Source: Bactericera cockerelli
Taxonomy: Eukaryota > Arthropoda > Insecta > Hemiptera > Triozidae
DNA: 64,000 nucleotides
Direction: 5' to 3'
NCBI GenBank assembly: GCA_024516035.1
Contig: CM044961.1
Location: 8,236,873-8,300,872 of the forward strand
Position numbers and translations under genes: made by a program. Below the pieces are notes generated by a model that was given only the letters and a program-made list of their open reading frames with translations, had not been told where the DNA came from and made no database searches. Positions 23,346-34,399 of this stretch are shown here, in pieces; within the stretch, counting starts at the first letter, position 1; each line of letters opens with the position of its first letter.

Positions 23346-23839
23346 TTAAGCTTAACACTTGTAGCTGGAAAAGCCATCAGGATAGATGAGAGTTGAAGAA
23401 GAACCAGTGGTTGAGGTTTTTACACTAAACTCACAATTAGGAATGTAGTTTTTTTTTAACATTGTTCAAATATTAATTTCACATCAAAAACATCAACAAA
23501 CGTAAACCAATAAATAATGAAAATGAGAGAAACCCTTTCAGCATAGTGCTGGAATGGGTTATTCTGAAAGTTCATTTAGAATAATGAATGTTATGGAATA
23601 ATATATTCAATTCAAGATTATTATTGTGTTTGTTTTTGTAAAAAAAAAATATTTTTTTGCTCCGATTTCAATTTTTTAGTTAAAGCGCTAGTTCACTTTC
23701 CTCTCTGTTTTAAAATTCAGGGCTGCATATCAGATGGGCCAACAATAGACCCAAAATATAAGAAAAAAACCATCACTTGGGCCGATGACAGATCTTTCAC
23801 TTGGGCCAACAATGAAAACAGGTCACCCTTTCATTTTGA

Positions 23840-24165
23840 ATGGATCTCCTCCTCCACTACCTATCTCCTCCTCCACTACCTATCTCCTCCTCCACAATAT
23901 ATCTCCTCCTCCACTACCTATCTCCTCCTCCACTACCTATCTTATCATCCACTACCTATCTCCTCCTCCACTACCTATCTCCTCCTCCACTACCTATCTC
24001 CTCCTCCACTACCTATCTCCTCCTCCACTACCTATCTCCTCCTCCACTACCTATCTCCTCCTCCACTACCTATCTCCTCCTCCACTACCTATCTCCTCCT
24101 CCACTACCTCTCCCCTCCTACACTACCTATCACCTCCTCCACTACTTATCCCCTCCTCCACTTTG
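23840..24165. repeat. 19-bp minisatellite
   Basis: Unit TATCTCCTCCTCCACTACC is repeated about 17 times with few changes. Frames over it repeat every 57 bases and are not credible proteins. Confidence 0.9.
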
Positions 24166-24849
24166 TTATCAACAGAGTGAGGCCTCCAGATACCGAGGGT
24201 GCTAATTAAAAATTCAAATTGAAATTTATTGAATTAAAATGTTAATTTTCATTCGGGTTCCCATGGGCTTTTGATAACACAGCGCTTGCTGTTCTATGCC
24301 TAGCCACGAAACAACGTTCTATGCCCAGCTTCGTAGATGGTAATAATTATTATGAAAATAATAACGATTTACTATTTATTTTATGTATTACAATCTGAAA
24401 AAAAAAATATTCATTCATTCATTCCTATAGTAATAATGCCTCCATCTTATAATTAAAAAAAAAAAAAATATAATGATAATACAAAAATATAATCAGGATT
24501 TTTTATACATCCTAATAAAAATTATAATACACACATAGTAATAGTCGAGTTCTTTTATCCTCCTTTTTATTTCTTCTTCTTCTTTTACCCACACGGGTAC
24601 AGCCCAAATTAACCCTAAATGAAAAGCACTCAGAGTTTACACATCTACTGACATTGAATTAAATTATAAATTTTGACAGCTATGCACTTTGGTTTCTGGG
24701 AAACCCTTCTCGCTCCCTTTTCCCTGGCTCGCACTGATTATCGTGCAAAATATTGTGTAACTTCATGTAGCGTGTCACGCGAATATGAGGTTAGGTAGAC
24801 CCCATGTTTTGGATGGTAATTAAAACTTTGGACTGTAAAATTGTCAATT

Positions 24850-25030
24850 TACAGAGCAAGAGAGAGAAAGGGAGGAAGAATTAGAGAGAAGAGGAAGAAG
24901 AAAGGGAGAAAGGATAGGAAAGGAAAGGGGAATGAGAAAAAGAGAGAGATGAAGAGAGAGAGCGACAATGAAAGGAAAGAGAGAGAGAGAGAGAGAGAAA
25001 AAGACACAAAAAGAAAAGAGAAGGATACAT
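24850..25030. repeat. purine-rich (GA) tract
   Basis: Low-complexity AGAGAGA and GGAAAGG sequence. Confidence 0.85.
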
Positions 25031-25154
25031 AGATAGAGAGGTGAGTGAGAGATGGATAAAATGTCCTTATGTTTTCTGATGGTGCTTTTAGGTAGAAGAT
25101 TAACAAGATTAATTTCGTTTGAGAGTTTTAATTGGTAGGTAATATTGGTAGCTA

Positions 25155-25345
25155 TTGCCAGCCTCCGTGGCGTAACGGTTGTGACTACTGCCCGTAGTCC
25201 AGAGATCCTGAGTTCGATCCCCGGTCGGAGCAGCTTTTTCACACAGAAAATTCTGTTCCCTCCGTACATGTGAGGCTGGCATTTCCGGCCCTACCCAAGC
25301 TGTGTGAGGTTAATGTACTTTGTAGTACCCAGTGGTACTTGCTGC
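25155..25345 (+). mobile_element. tRNA-derived SINE, family A
   Basis: Full + strand copy with GCCTCCGTGGCGTAACGGTT, GAGTTCGATCCCCGGTCGG, ACACAGAAAATTCTGTTCCC, GAGGCTGGCATTTCCGGCC and GTGAGGTTAATG. At its right edge lies a perfect 14-bp hairpin (25329-25362). Confidence 0.85.
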
Positions 25346-25429
25346 AATGCAAGTACCACTGGCGTCGTTGCCATTTCAGTCCCTATTTCGATTCCACATA
25401 AGTCTGCACTGAATATCTTTTCAATCAGA

Positions 25430-25690
25430 GGAGACATCAGAACTACAATTTAGTGGAGACATCAGAACTACAATTCAGTGGAGACATCATAAGTACAATT
25501 TAGTGAAGACATCATAAGTACAATTTAGTGGAGACATCCGAAGTACATTTTACTGGAGACATAAAAACTACAATTTCAGACATTCAGACACAGGAGTTTG
25601 CTGTCATTGCGCAGCTAACTTGAATGCTAGGACACGCCAACCTGAATGCTAGGAGAAACTAACTTGAATGCTAGGAGACGCTACCTTGAA
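25430..25690. repeat. two adjacent short tandem arrays upstream of an exon
   Basis: GGAGACATCAGAACTACAAT and relatives (about 25-27 bp) are repeated about six times at 25430-25575. A unit with TTGAATGCTAGGAGACGC (about 22 bp) is repeated about four times at 25615-25690. Both lie within 330 bp of the acceptor at 25751. Confidence 0.8.
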
Positions 25691-25750
25691 AGAGTTTCAT
25701 GCGTTAGATGTCCGACAAGTTGTTTAGCATCTTTGGCACCTCTGTTTCAG

Positions 25751-25876
25751 GCATCTGCATCATCCTGACAGTGGGAGGCAACATTCTGGTGCTGCTAGCT
25801 TTCTTCGTGGACCGAACAATTCGACAGCCAAGCAACTACTTCATAGCCTCTCTGGCCTGCACGGATATTTTCATTG
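25751..25876 (+). CDS. mAChR-B: muscarinic acetylcholine receptor, exon for end of TM1 to start of TM2
   Basis: 126-bp exon, acceptor CTGTTTCAG, donor ATTG|GTAAGA, phase 1 in and phase 1 out. It encodes the rest of TM1 with the conserved GGN motif (N1.50 of class A receptors), the first intracellular loop ([12 protein letters not shown]) and TM2 up to [10 protein letters not shown], with the conserved LACTD aspartate (D2.50). Joining to the previous and following exons restores glycine codons at both borders. The upstream in-frame ATG at 25708 is intronic and is not the start. The Asp in TM2 forms part of the conserved sodium and activation network of the family. Confidence 0.93.
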
Positions 25877-26034
25877 GTAAGAAAGAATATTTATTTATTT
25901 ATTTTATTTATTTACACTTTATTTTTTATACAATATAAAGAACAATAAATTATCAATAAAGATAAAAAAAAATTAACAATATTTACAAAATAAGATATAG
26001 AAAAGAAAATATTTAAATTTATATGTACAATGTA

Positions 26035-26335
26035 TTGTAATCCGGGGCGAAGTTAATGCCTTAGGCATTCTCTGCCACTTAACCCCGCGTTATCAAGAAT
26101 ACATTTAGTAACGACTAGCTGTTTCACCCGTGCTTCGCTACGGTTATTTTATTGCATCAGAAAATCCCGATATCTTGAAAATGGTAACAGATATTTTAAT
26201 TTTGATATTTTTTTATAGGTAGTTTGACGGTGGTTTAGGAGGGGTCAACTCGCACGAAAATTTCAATATATGTTACCGTTTGGGCTGTGGTATTGTAAAC
26301 AGACATAGAACATAGTCAGCGACTCTGAGAATCCC
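26035..26335 (-). mobile_element. Helitron-like 3' end, inverted, with neighbouring repeat
   Basis: On the - strand the element ends in GCGAAGCACGGGTGAAACAG followed by CTAG (about 26115), the end type seen in insect Helitrons. Further in is CAGCCCAAACGGTAACA, shared with the element at 30765. The part at 26035-26095 is a diverged copy of the short repeat at 15250. Confidence 0.5.
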
Positions 26336-26339
26336 ATGT

Positions 26340-27055
26340 TTAGTCCCGCTTATGTAGGGTCAGAACCACCAAAAAAAATTCCCACTGGCCGCGCCTGGGG
26401 CTATCTTCAATGTAACCGCCTTGTGATAATGGTGATGACAACGAAAAAAAAAAAAAATATTAGAAAAATTTTAACTTGTACTTGTTCCATTTTTTCTTTC
26501 CAAACAGAATATTTTTTTATATTTATTTATTGAAAATCATGTTTCTTTTATTCTTTATGCTTGTTTTGTATGCAACTTAGCTGAAGTCCTTATCAGGAAA
26601 AAAAAACAAGTTCGGTGTACACAATTCAATTTTCCCTCTAATATTCGATGACACAAAATCAGCGATTTAGAACAATAAGATCCATTACTGGGAACTCTTT
26701 TGTTTATTATTTTTTTAAGAAGCTCCAACTTTGCGCCATCTCTTGCAGCGAATTAACTTGTAATGAACATTTCAGAGCAACTTCAACACCAGATACAAGA
26801 ACTCTTCCTGAAACAAACAAAAAAAATGAAAATTTATTTTTCTTATTATTTTATTAAAACAAGTTGGTGCATGAAAATAATAAAACATAACTAAAACACA
26901 CAAAATAAGAGCAACACAATTCATTTCTGTTGGGTAAATAACGAAAATCTATGGGTGCAAAAGTATATAAAGACGTTTCGACTCTACTCCATAATGTGGC
27001 TACACGATGAAAAAAAGTTCCGAGTCCTTTTCCACTCTTTAGTAGAAGGTAAACA
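26340..27055. other. AT-rich intron without recognisable features
   Basis: No gene, complete element or tandem array is seen. Confidence 0.5.
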
Positions 27056-27059
27056 TCAA

Positions 27060-27205
27060 GCAAGGTTAATGCTCACAGCATTTTCTATCACCTAACCCTC
27101 AGAGTCTTATTATTATGTGGTCACAAACTCAAATGAATGAGGAAAAATTCATGTACGTATACTTTGTTGGATTCGAACCAACGGATCCCTACGCTACCTG
27201 GATTG
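27060..27205 (-). mobile_element. tRNA-derived SINE, family D
   Basis: Inverted copy: GGTTAATGCTCACAGCATTT, then CTTATTATTATGTGGTCACA, then GATTCGAACCAACGGATCCC. It ends about 55 bp before the left end of the mariner. Confidence 0.8.
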
Positions 27206-27260
27206 CACTTACATATAATTCATCCATCACTGTGAACTCTGAGTTAGGTATCTGTACTTA

Positions 27261-28553
27261 CGTAGGTAGATCAATAAGTACCCGTGTTTAGGGACATGTT
27301 ACATCATTGGTGAAACTTGTTGATACTTGTTGATGGAACGACATCTCAAATGACCACATCCAAAGTTTGAAACTGATTACTCTCTTAGTTTTCATTTATC
27401 GGTCACTTGAAGTTGTTGTGTTGCGTATAGTTGAGTGATATGGAAAAAGAACAGTACCGAGCAGTTATTCGATTCCTTTTTTTGGACGGGAAAAAATGTA
27501 ATGAGATAAAATTAAAGTTAGATGCTGTGTACGGGAGCTCTTCACCTTCTATGACCACTGTTCGCTTTTGGTTTAATGAATTTAAACGAGGGCGCACAAG
27601 CATTTTTGACGAGGACCGCCCAGGACGCCCAGAAGACGTGTGTACCGAGGAAGTCGTGGAAAAAGTGCATGATATGATTCTCAAAGATCGCCGAACAAAA
27701 GTGCATGAAGTAGCTGAGAGTGTGGGCATTTCATATGGAACTGTTTTTAAAATCCTACATGATAAGCTGGGCATGAGAAAACTATCGGCGCGATGGGTGC
27801 CGCGATTGCTCACAATTGACAACAAACGAATTCGGCTGAATTGTTCAAAGGCTAGTTTAGAACTCTTCAATCGCAATCCAGATGATTTTTTGCGTCGAGT
27901 TGTGACCGTTGATGAAACCTGGATACATCACTATACCCCAGAAACCAAACAGCAGTCAAAAGAATGGACTTTGGTTGGAAAATCTGCCCCAAAGAAGGCG
28001 AAATCGGTCCAATCGGCCGGAAAAGTCATGGCTACCGTTTTTTGGGATGCAAAGGGAATTATTCTTATTGACTTCTTGGAAAAAGGAAAAACAATAACTG
28101 CTGCATATTATAGTGAGTTATTGACACGATTTGATGCAAAATTGAAGGAGACACGCCCCCATTTGGCGAGAAAGAAAGTCTTGTTTCACCATGACAATGC
28201 ACCAGCTCACTCATCTGGAATTGTTGCTGCTAAAATCCATCAACTTGGATACGAATTATTGCCACACCCACCTTACTCACCTGACCTAGCCCCCTGCGAT
28301 TATTTTTTGTTTCCTAACTTGAAAGTTTGGCTCGGTGGAAAGAGGTTCAGCTCAAATGATGACGTCATAAGCCAGACAAAGGGCTATTTTGAGGAGTTCG
28401 AAGGGAGCTACTTTTTGGAAGGGCTAAAAAAGTGGCAAGATCGCTGGAAGAAGTGTGTAGCCTTGAAAGGAGACTACGTCGAAAAATAGAACCCAAAAAT
28501 GTAAGTATCTCGCACTCTTTTTTCAAACACGGGTACTTCTTGATCCGCCCTCG
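27261..28553 (+). mobile_element. complete mariner (DD34D) transposon
   Basis: A 1,293-bp element lies between TA dinucleotides at 27259-27260 and 28554-28555. The terminal inverted repeats are about 29 bp with about five mismatches; the inner part AAGTACCCGTGTTT is identical at both ends. It encloses one uninterrupted transposase frame. Length, TA target and DD34D signature all fit a typical autonomous mariner. It lies in a receptor intron, same strand as the receptor. Confidence 0.92.
27440..28489 (+). CDS. mariner transposase, apparently intact
   Basis: The 349-residue protein starts from the first ATG (MEKEQYRAVIRFLFLDGK); an open stretch three codons longer begins with TTG at 27431. The N-terminal half holds two helix-turn-helix DNA-binding regions with the linker GRPGRP-like EDRPGRPEDV. 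The catalytic half shows WVPRLLT, VTVDETWIHHYTPE, HHDNAPAHS and PPYSPDLAPCDYF. The three catalytic aspartates are present, with exactly 34 residues between the second and third, the mariner signature. Family proteins are usually about 345-350 residues, so this one is full length with no frameshift. It cuts and pastes the element at TA sites in the nucleus. It could still be active, but activity cannot be read from sequence. Confidence 0.95.
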   Translation: MEKEQYRAVIRFLFLDGKKCNEIKLKLDAVYGSSSPSMTTVRFWFNEFKRGRTSIFDEDRPGRPEDVCTEEVVEKVHDMILKDRRTKVHEVAESVGISYGTVFKILHDKLGMRKLSARWVPRLLTIDNKRIRLNCSKASLELFNRNPDDFLRRVVTVDETWIHHYTPETKQQSKEWTLVGKSAPKKAKSVQSAGKVMATVFWDAKGIILIDFLEKGKTITAAYYSELLTRFDAKLKETRPHLARKKVLFHHDNAPAHSSGIVAAKIHQLGYELLPHPPYSPDLAPCDYFLFPNLKVWLGGKRFSSNDDVISQTKGYFEEFEGSYFLEGLKKWQDRWKKCVALKGDYVEK

Positions 28554-28604
28554 TATCTTCCAGGTATGGATTTTTTTTAAAGATGATTGTTTCATACCCT
28601 CTTT

Positions 28605-28725
28605 ATTTCGTAGCCATGAAACAGGAGATACTGTAGACGCTTGTGGACTGTGTTGTAAACTGCCCAATCCATTGTAAGTCTCCCCTCTGATGGGCGAGAA
28701 GTGACACAATACGTCCCATTTAATA
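28605..28725 (+). repeat. dispersed repeat Z (CGTAGCCATGAAACAG)
   Basis: The order is ATTTCGTAGCCATGAAACAG, GACTGTGTTGTAAAC, then CTCTGATGGGCGAGAAGTGA. Other copies are at 34400-34575 (+) and 58668-58775 (-). It is probably a SINE or LINE fragment of unknown class. Confidence 0.65.
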
Positions 28726-30027
28726 TAATTTATATTCCACAGATAATATTCGTATAAACTCATTTCAGGCTATTTTGTAGCATAAATTGGCCACTATGTA
28801 ATAAAAAAAAACTCAGAGCAACGGTTACAAAAAGAGGTTAAAAAAAGACAGGACATGTATTACATCTCACCCTGTATATTTTAAAACTTTCTCAAGACGA
28901 ATAAGATAAGTCGCATTTAAATTCAAAGGATAAGTTCTGCCTAAGGATGCATCAGCTAACACTGGGCACTATGCCAATCCAAAACTCGAAGTTCTTCCTT
29001 TCGGCAAACCACAAATTCGAGGAGGAGTTTAAATTTGTTTTATAAAATTAAAAATTCAGTCGACTAACTAATTTTAAATTCTTGGGTTGTTCTGTAATCC
29101 CATTTAAACTTTTAAAATACAAGAGGCTATTTTGAGATAAAAAATAACGGATGAAACCGCTCGCCTGCTAGAAAGAACATGCCTCTTATCTTTCGTATAC
29201 CTACCTACCTAACTAAAATTTACGTACATTGGAATACTCATAAGAGCTGTCCCCAAAGATGCTGCTGAAATAATTTCATCCTTAAAAATTTCATTCTACC
29301 CTGAAATGTTTAAAGAAGTAATGACAAGAATGTTTGAATTGTATACTGTGTCAGTTGGCAACTCTTTGTTTAGAGCAGTTCAAAATAAAAATTTATTTTG
29401 TTAATAAATATCTTGCAAGAATGAGACTAGAGAGTCCCTTTACTCTCGAAGTCTTAATTACGACTTGTGTTATTTGATTTTTTTTGTGTGGGAGATCTCA
29501 CTCGATTTTCTTAGCCAAAAATGGCAGCTAAGCATTTTTGGGTTGGTCAAGGGGACCACACACAACAAGTTTTTGAGTGACCCTGAATATTTCATCAAAA
29601 TTTATGGAAGCATCTGTTAAAGTTTGAAGTTATCGCCCCACAAATAGACAGACAAACTATCTGCTAATTGGATTTGTTGAAACCAAGAAGGCTCTTATTC
29701 CTTTGGACAATAATAATAGTTACGAAACCCGATATCAATACCATTTTTTTTTTTTTTTTTTTTTTTTTAATATTTTCTATTACAATCAGTTTTAAGTACG
29801 TATTTTTGTATCATTATATTAATTATGTATTTGAGGTTAGAGTAATGTACAGTAAAAACAAAGTTTTAAGTACATGATTTCAACACAACACACGAAAGTC
29901 TTCACTTGAATTACGACACATGGAAGGAGAATAGAATACCACGTGTCAAGTCTGCCACCACCATGACATAACTCGTGGTCACGCAAAGTAAAGTAAGTAA
30001 GACTCTGGCATACAAGACCTGAGATCG
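28726..30027. other. intron without clear features
   Basis: AT-rich with a long T-run at about 29742-29768. One CACCCTGTATATTTT remnant at about 28868 resembles a MITE end. Confidence 0.45.
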
Positions 30028-30165
30028 AGGTTAATGCTCAAAGCACTTTCTACCACCTAACCATCAGAGTCTTATTATTATGTGGTCACAAACTCAAATT
30101 AATGAGGAAAAATTTAAGTACTTTGTGGGATTCGAACCAAGACCCCTACGCTACCTGGATTGTCA
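30028..30165 (-). mobile_element. tRNA-derived SINE, family D
   Basis: Inverted copy: GAGGTTAATGCTCAAAGCAC, CTTATTATTATGTGGTCACA, GGGATTCGAACCAAG. Confidence 0.75.
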
Positions 30166-30409
30166 GACTGGTAAAGTAGGTAGGACTCTGGCATACAAGA
30201 TCTGAGATCAAACCACAACCACCACCCAGTGCAGTCAATATGCACAACTTTTTGCACAGCGTGTGATTTTTTTTGTGTGAATAATAATGCAATGGGTTTA
30301 ACACGAAACACAAACGAGCCATTCGCAGTAGATTTAACACACAAACACTCAGAAAACGTGTTTGACGTTCTGTTTACGCTCATTTAACAAATTAGGGTAC
30401 GAAATGGGA

Positions 30410-30690
30410 ATAGGGAGAGAGAGAAATGGAAGGGAAAGATATATATATATATAGAGAGAGAGAGAAATGGGAAAAGAAGAGAGATAGAGAAAAAGGGATG
30501 AAAGAGGCGAAAAAAAGGGATAGCATGAAATGTGAAGAAAGGAAAATAAAGAGGGGTAAGATGGAATTAAAAAATAAATGGATAGAGATACAAAAAAACT
30601 GCTGAAAAGTAAAAGTGGGCTATTGGAAAGAGAATTCTGAGCAAGAAGAGAATAAAAAGACACGTGAAAGATAGAGAGAGTCGTAAACAG
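30410..30690. repeat. purine-rich (GA) tract
   Basis: Low-complexity GA sequence with a short (TA)n run at about 30440. Confidence 0.8.
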
Positions 30691-30764
30691 AAAGATGTAA
30701 ATATTTTTTCTTCATTTTTTTCTCTTTTACTTCTTCTCATATTGTATATTAATTTGTAATTATA

Positions 30765-30990
30765 TCTTAATATATAAATGTCAAAGTCATTGACTGACTG
30801 ACCACTCACTGACTGATCATCGCTCTACAGCCCAAACCGTAATACCTAGCGAGCTGAAATTTTGACACAACATTCCTTGCATACTGAATACGTGCAATAA
30901 GAAAGGATTTTGCAAAAGTCCAAACCGTTCCATAGATAGAGCCCTAAAAGTGCACTTTTAGATCGTGGCGAAGCACGGGTTAACTGCTAG
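30765..30990 (+). mobile_element. small non-autonomous Helitron
   Basis: It starts with TC after an A and ends with CTAG before a T, the A/T insertion pattern of Helitrons. The interior has TTGACTGACTGACCACTCAC near the start, CAGCCCAAACCGTAATACC, and near the end GTGGCGAAGCACGGGTTAAC just before TGCTAG. No Rep/helicase is present. Confidence 0.65.
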
Positions 30991-31039
30991 TGTGTTATAT
31001 AATAATTATGTCCTTATTAATAAAGTGTAAAATAATAAT

Positions 31040-31420
31040 AATAATAAGAACAGAGAGAGAGAGAGAGAAGCGAAACATGACTAATTGAATTGAAGGGTGG
31101 TGTTACTTGTAAAGCATAGATGTGTTTTAGGAGAAAAGGGATGAGTTAGAAGAGAGGGAGGGATTGTGTTGAAAGAGGGAAAGAGACAAAGAGGGAGAGA
31201 GGGAGGGATGGATTAAAGAGAGAATAATCTTCAAGGAGAGAGAGAGAGAAGGAGAAAGAAATGGAGAGATAAAAAGAGAAGGAGAAAGAAATGGAGAGAT
31301 AGAAAGAGAAGGAGAAAGAAACGGAGAGAGAGAGAAGGAGAAGATGATAGAGAGAAAGATAATAATTGTGATTGATGGTATATTGAGTAAGAGGGAGAGA
31401 GACATGTTTAAAAAATGGTT
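31040..31420. repeat. purine-rich (GA) tract with 30-bp tandem units
   Basis: GA sequence; at about 31240-31340 GAGAAGGAGAAAGAAATGGA recurs in a roughly 30-37 bp period. Confidence 0.8.
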
Positions 31421-31574
31421 ACGTTGTAAAATAAGACGTTTTCTCGCTACATATATAAATGTACAATTGTACATAGTCTATATACCTACATACTGTCTTC
31501 TCTGAAGACTTACTTTGCTTGTGAGTCTGTTATTATTATTATCTCTGAAGACTTACTTTGTTTGTGAAGAACTT

Positions 31575-31808
31575 GTGAGTCTGGAGTATCCGGTCCAACC
31601 CAGGCTATGTGAGGTTAATCTGGGTAGCTGGTAGGATTCCAGCGATTAGAGGACAAACCCCCATCTTGAAGAAAGAAACCAGCACGTTAAACCAAATAGG
31701 CTTAGTGGACATGAAAGGAGCCTAGACAATAGTCTTGTCCGTGTCCATACAATCTTTTCACCACCGTGAGATAAGCACCACCTAAACATGGGCTATGCCC
31801 GTTTATTT

Positions 31809-31843
<35 letters not shown>

Positions 31844-31845
31844 AC
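31575..31845 (+). mobile_element. SINE tail fragments ending in poly(A)
   Basis: GGTTAATCTGGGTAGCTGGT is followed by ACATGAAAGGAGCCTAGACA and TTTCACCACCGTGAGATAAG, then a run of about 30 A. The second part is shared with 50740-50800. Confidence 0.55.
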
Positions 31846-31892
31846 ACACTCAAGATACCTATCTGATGGTCACGGAATTATTATTATTATCA

Positions 31893-32133
31893 AAAACAAG
31901 AACTTTTTTGGGTTTAACGTCACTTTCAACTGCCATGTCATATCACGACGGGGGTATTACCCTCCAATCGCTTGAAACTCACAAACCAGCAACTCAAATT
32001 AACCTCACCGAGCCTAAGTTGGGCCGGGAAAAGCCAGCATCACGATGGTTCGAATTTGCATGGTCACCCATCCAAATACTATCCTCACTGGACGTTATTA
32101 CTTAACTCCAGTGACACAACGAGACCTAATTTT
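31893..32133 (-). mobile_element. 5S rRNA-derived SINE
   Basis: On the - strand: a 5S-like head at about 32065-32133 (GTAATAACGTCCAGTGAGGA region, then TTTGGATGGGTGACCATGC), then GATGCTGGCTTTTCCCGGCC, then the shared tail ending CAGTTGAAAGTGACGTTAAA. It is less diverged in the 5S GGATGGGTGACC motif than the copy at 690. Confidence 0.75.
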
Positions 32134-32814
32134 CAACATGCCATTGACTCTGGCAGAACAAAAACTGAACAATGAAATCTTTTTTTTTTTTTTTTTTTTT
32201 CTTTTGTAAGAAAAAAGAAGAAGGAAAGGACACAGGTATAGAATTTGAATAGAAAATAGAATTTGAATGTTTTAGAATCTACAAAGAGATTTCTTATTTA
32301 AAACAATCTAACTTGATCTCAATTCTTGAGTTTCATGTAAAATGAGTCAAAAAAGTTTGCTTTTTTATTGTTTCAATGACATCAAATAACACGATTGAAG
32401 GATTTACTAAACTTATTTTCATCTAAATATTTTCTGTTCTATTTTTCTGTCAAATTACATCAATGAATGAGATTACAACAATACATGAGACTCTGGTTAG
32501 ACACCAGACAGGCAGGGTAAAGGGACTCTTTAGGTCATCAAGTCATTATTGCAGGAAAAATATTAAAATTATAAAAAATGAATAATAATGATAATTTCCA
32601 ATTTTTACAAAAGTACTCAAAATGACACAGGGTAGGCTAATTTGTTTTGTCCGGACTGTGTTTCGAACCCACGAACTCCAACATGTTTCTTCATTTCTTC
32701 GAGCAATTTGGTCTTCTGTGGTCTTCTTTTCCATGTATTTTACCTTGGTATTATTATTATTATATTAAGCTTATTAGGTAAAGACAAAGTTCAATATTTA
32801 TAGTACAATGTCTG

Positions 32815-33010
32815 TCCCGGTAGCTCAGTGGTAAAGGCGGCACTCTGTGAATCCAGAAGTTCCAGAGGTCGCGGGTTCGAAACCCAGCCGGGACATGACA
32901 AGTTTTTCTCCCATTTGGGATATTTACCGCGTAATAATACGTATTGGGCAAACTGCTGGAATAATGGGACTTCATAGTCTTAATCCGGCAGTATAAATAA
33001 GGCGATATTA
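32815..33010 (+). mobile_element. tRNA-derived SINE, family E
   Basis: The tRNA-like head has a perfect 7-bp acceptor-like pairing (GTCCCGG with CCGGGAC), a box A GTAGCTCAGTGGTAAAGGC and box B GGGTTCGAAACCC. The anticodon arm does not fold cleanly. A body with TTTTTCTCCCATTTGGGATA, then GGCGATATTATTATTAT, follows, so this is a SINE and not a tRNA gene. Confidence 0.75.
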
Positions 33011-33409
33011 TTATTATAATACAATGAAATTGTAAAGAAAAAATAAATAAATTGAATAAAGAAACAAGAACAAAAAAGACAATAAAGCTAAAGTCCTACC
33101 TAAAGGGCGGGGTTATTGCCTATGGCAATCTTTTCCACCCAACCCTTCCACTACTCTATCCTGTTCTCCGTCCATCTTTTATGGTCAATTCTTGTTTTGC
33201 CAGAATTCTTTGCTAAGATCTAGTATTTCCATGGTATCTTGCATTCTCATATTGCTGATATTGTCTTCTCTTCTAGTGTTGAATACGCGAGTAAGCTAGT
33301 TATTATCTGAGTCTGTGTGTCACATCAAGTTTCTTGTAAATTATTGTTTCCAATATTGTACTCACATGTGTTAGTACATGAACACAATTTAAATATTACA
33401 TTTTCAAGT

Positions 33410-33960
33410 TATTTTAGGTTTTCTTCTACTTTGCCATTACGAATTTTTATTCCACACACCTCTGTAACTTCCTAGCTTCGTCTAACCATTTCACACATGA
33501 ATCACACTTGAATTTTTTTAAAGTTATTTTCACAATTTAAATGTTATATGTACCTCCAAATTATTTCAGGTTTTCTTCAAGTTTTTCATTACGAATTTTT
33601 ATTCCACACACCTCTGTAGCTTCTTAGCTTCGTCTAACCATTTCACACATGAATCACACTTGAATTTTTTTCAAAGTTATTTTCACAATTTAAATGTCAT
33701 ATGTACTTTCAAATTATTTCAGGTTTTCTTCAAGTTTGTCATTACGATTTTTTATTCCACACTTCTCTATAGCTTTCTAGTTTCGTCTAACCATTTTTCC
33801 CCATGAATCACACCTTTAAGTTATTTCTTCTGTCCACCCTGTACATTTTCTTTCACTTTAACATTCACTGTTCTCTACACAGTTCCATTTCGAATTTTTA
33901 TTCCAAACTTTTGTACGACTTCCTCGCTCCTTCTGACTATTTTCTTTCCTTTGTTACCTA
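33410..33960. repeat. tandem repeat of about 152 bp, 3 to 4 copies
   Basis: TTTTTATTCCACACACCTCT recurs at about 33447 and 33599, with more diverged copies near 33750 and 33893. TTCGTCTAACCATTTCACAC and TATTTTCACAATTTAAATGT recur in the same order. Confidence 0.8.
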
Positions 33961-34399
33961 AGTAATATTTTCAACTTTTTTTTTCTTCCTTTTATTCTTG
34001 TATATTTCTTTGTCGTCTCCTTAGTTTTTTTATAACCCTACTTTTTCTTTCTCTTCTTCTCCTTCTTCTTCTGTTTCTTCACTATAGTCTTCAGTACAAT
34101 TTTCTTCCACCGAATTCCCGTTCTACTAAACTTATTCTTTTCTTGGAACTACTGGATTTCTTTTTGTTTTACGCTGATGCCTCCAGGGTTTTTTTTGCAG
34201 CTTTTGTAGATTTTTTTTTGTTTCACTCCATAAAAATTTATGTTTAAAAAAGGTCTGTCTCCTAAGAGATGGCTCCGATCCGTGAATTGGCATCCAAAAA
34301 AAAAAATAACAAAAGTTGGCTATGAATTGATACAAGAAAATTGAAGCTATCAGTCTTCTACGTGTACATATATTATATTATATATATTTTTTAAAGACA

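Noticed and set aside
23785..24205. Two overlapping Pro/Ser/Leu-rich frames
   Set aside because: A 19-bp minisatellite reads open in several frames; low complexity with no other support.
25708..25750. Upstream ATG as receptor start (MSDKLF)
   Set aside because: It lies before a good acceptor, and the join with the earlier exon completes TM1 with correct phase.
32815..32900. Possible functional tRNA gene with a perfect acceptor-like stem
   Set aside because: The anticodon arm and T arm do not fold cleanly and the head is followed by a SINE body. The same reasoning applies to all other tRNA-like heads in the window.
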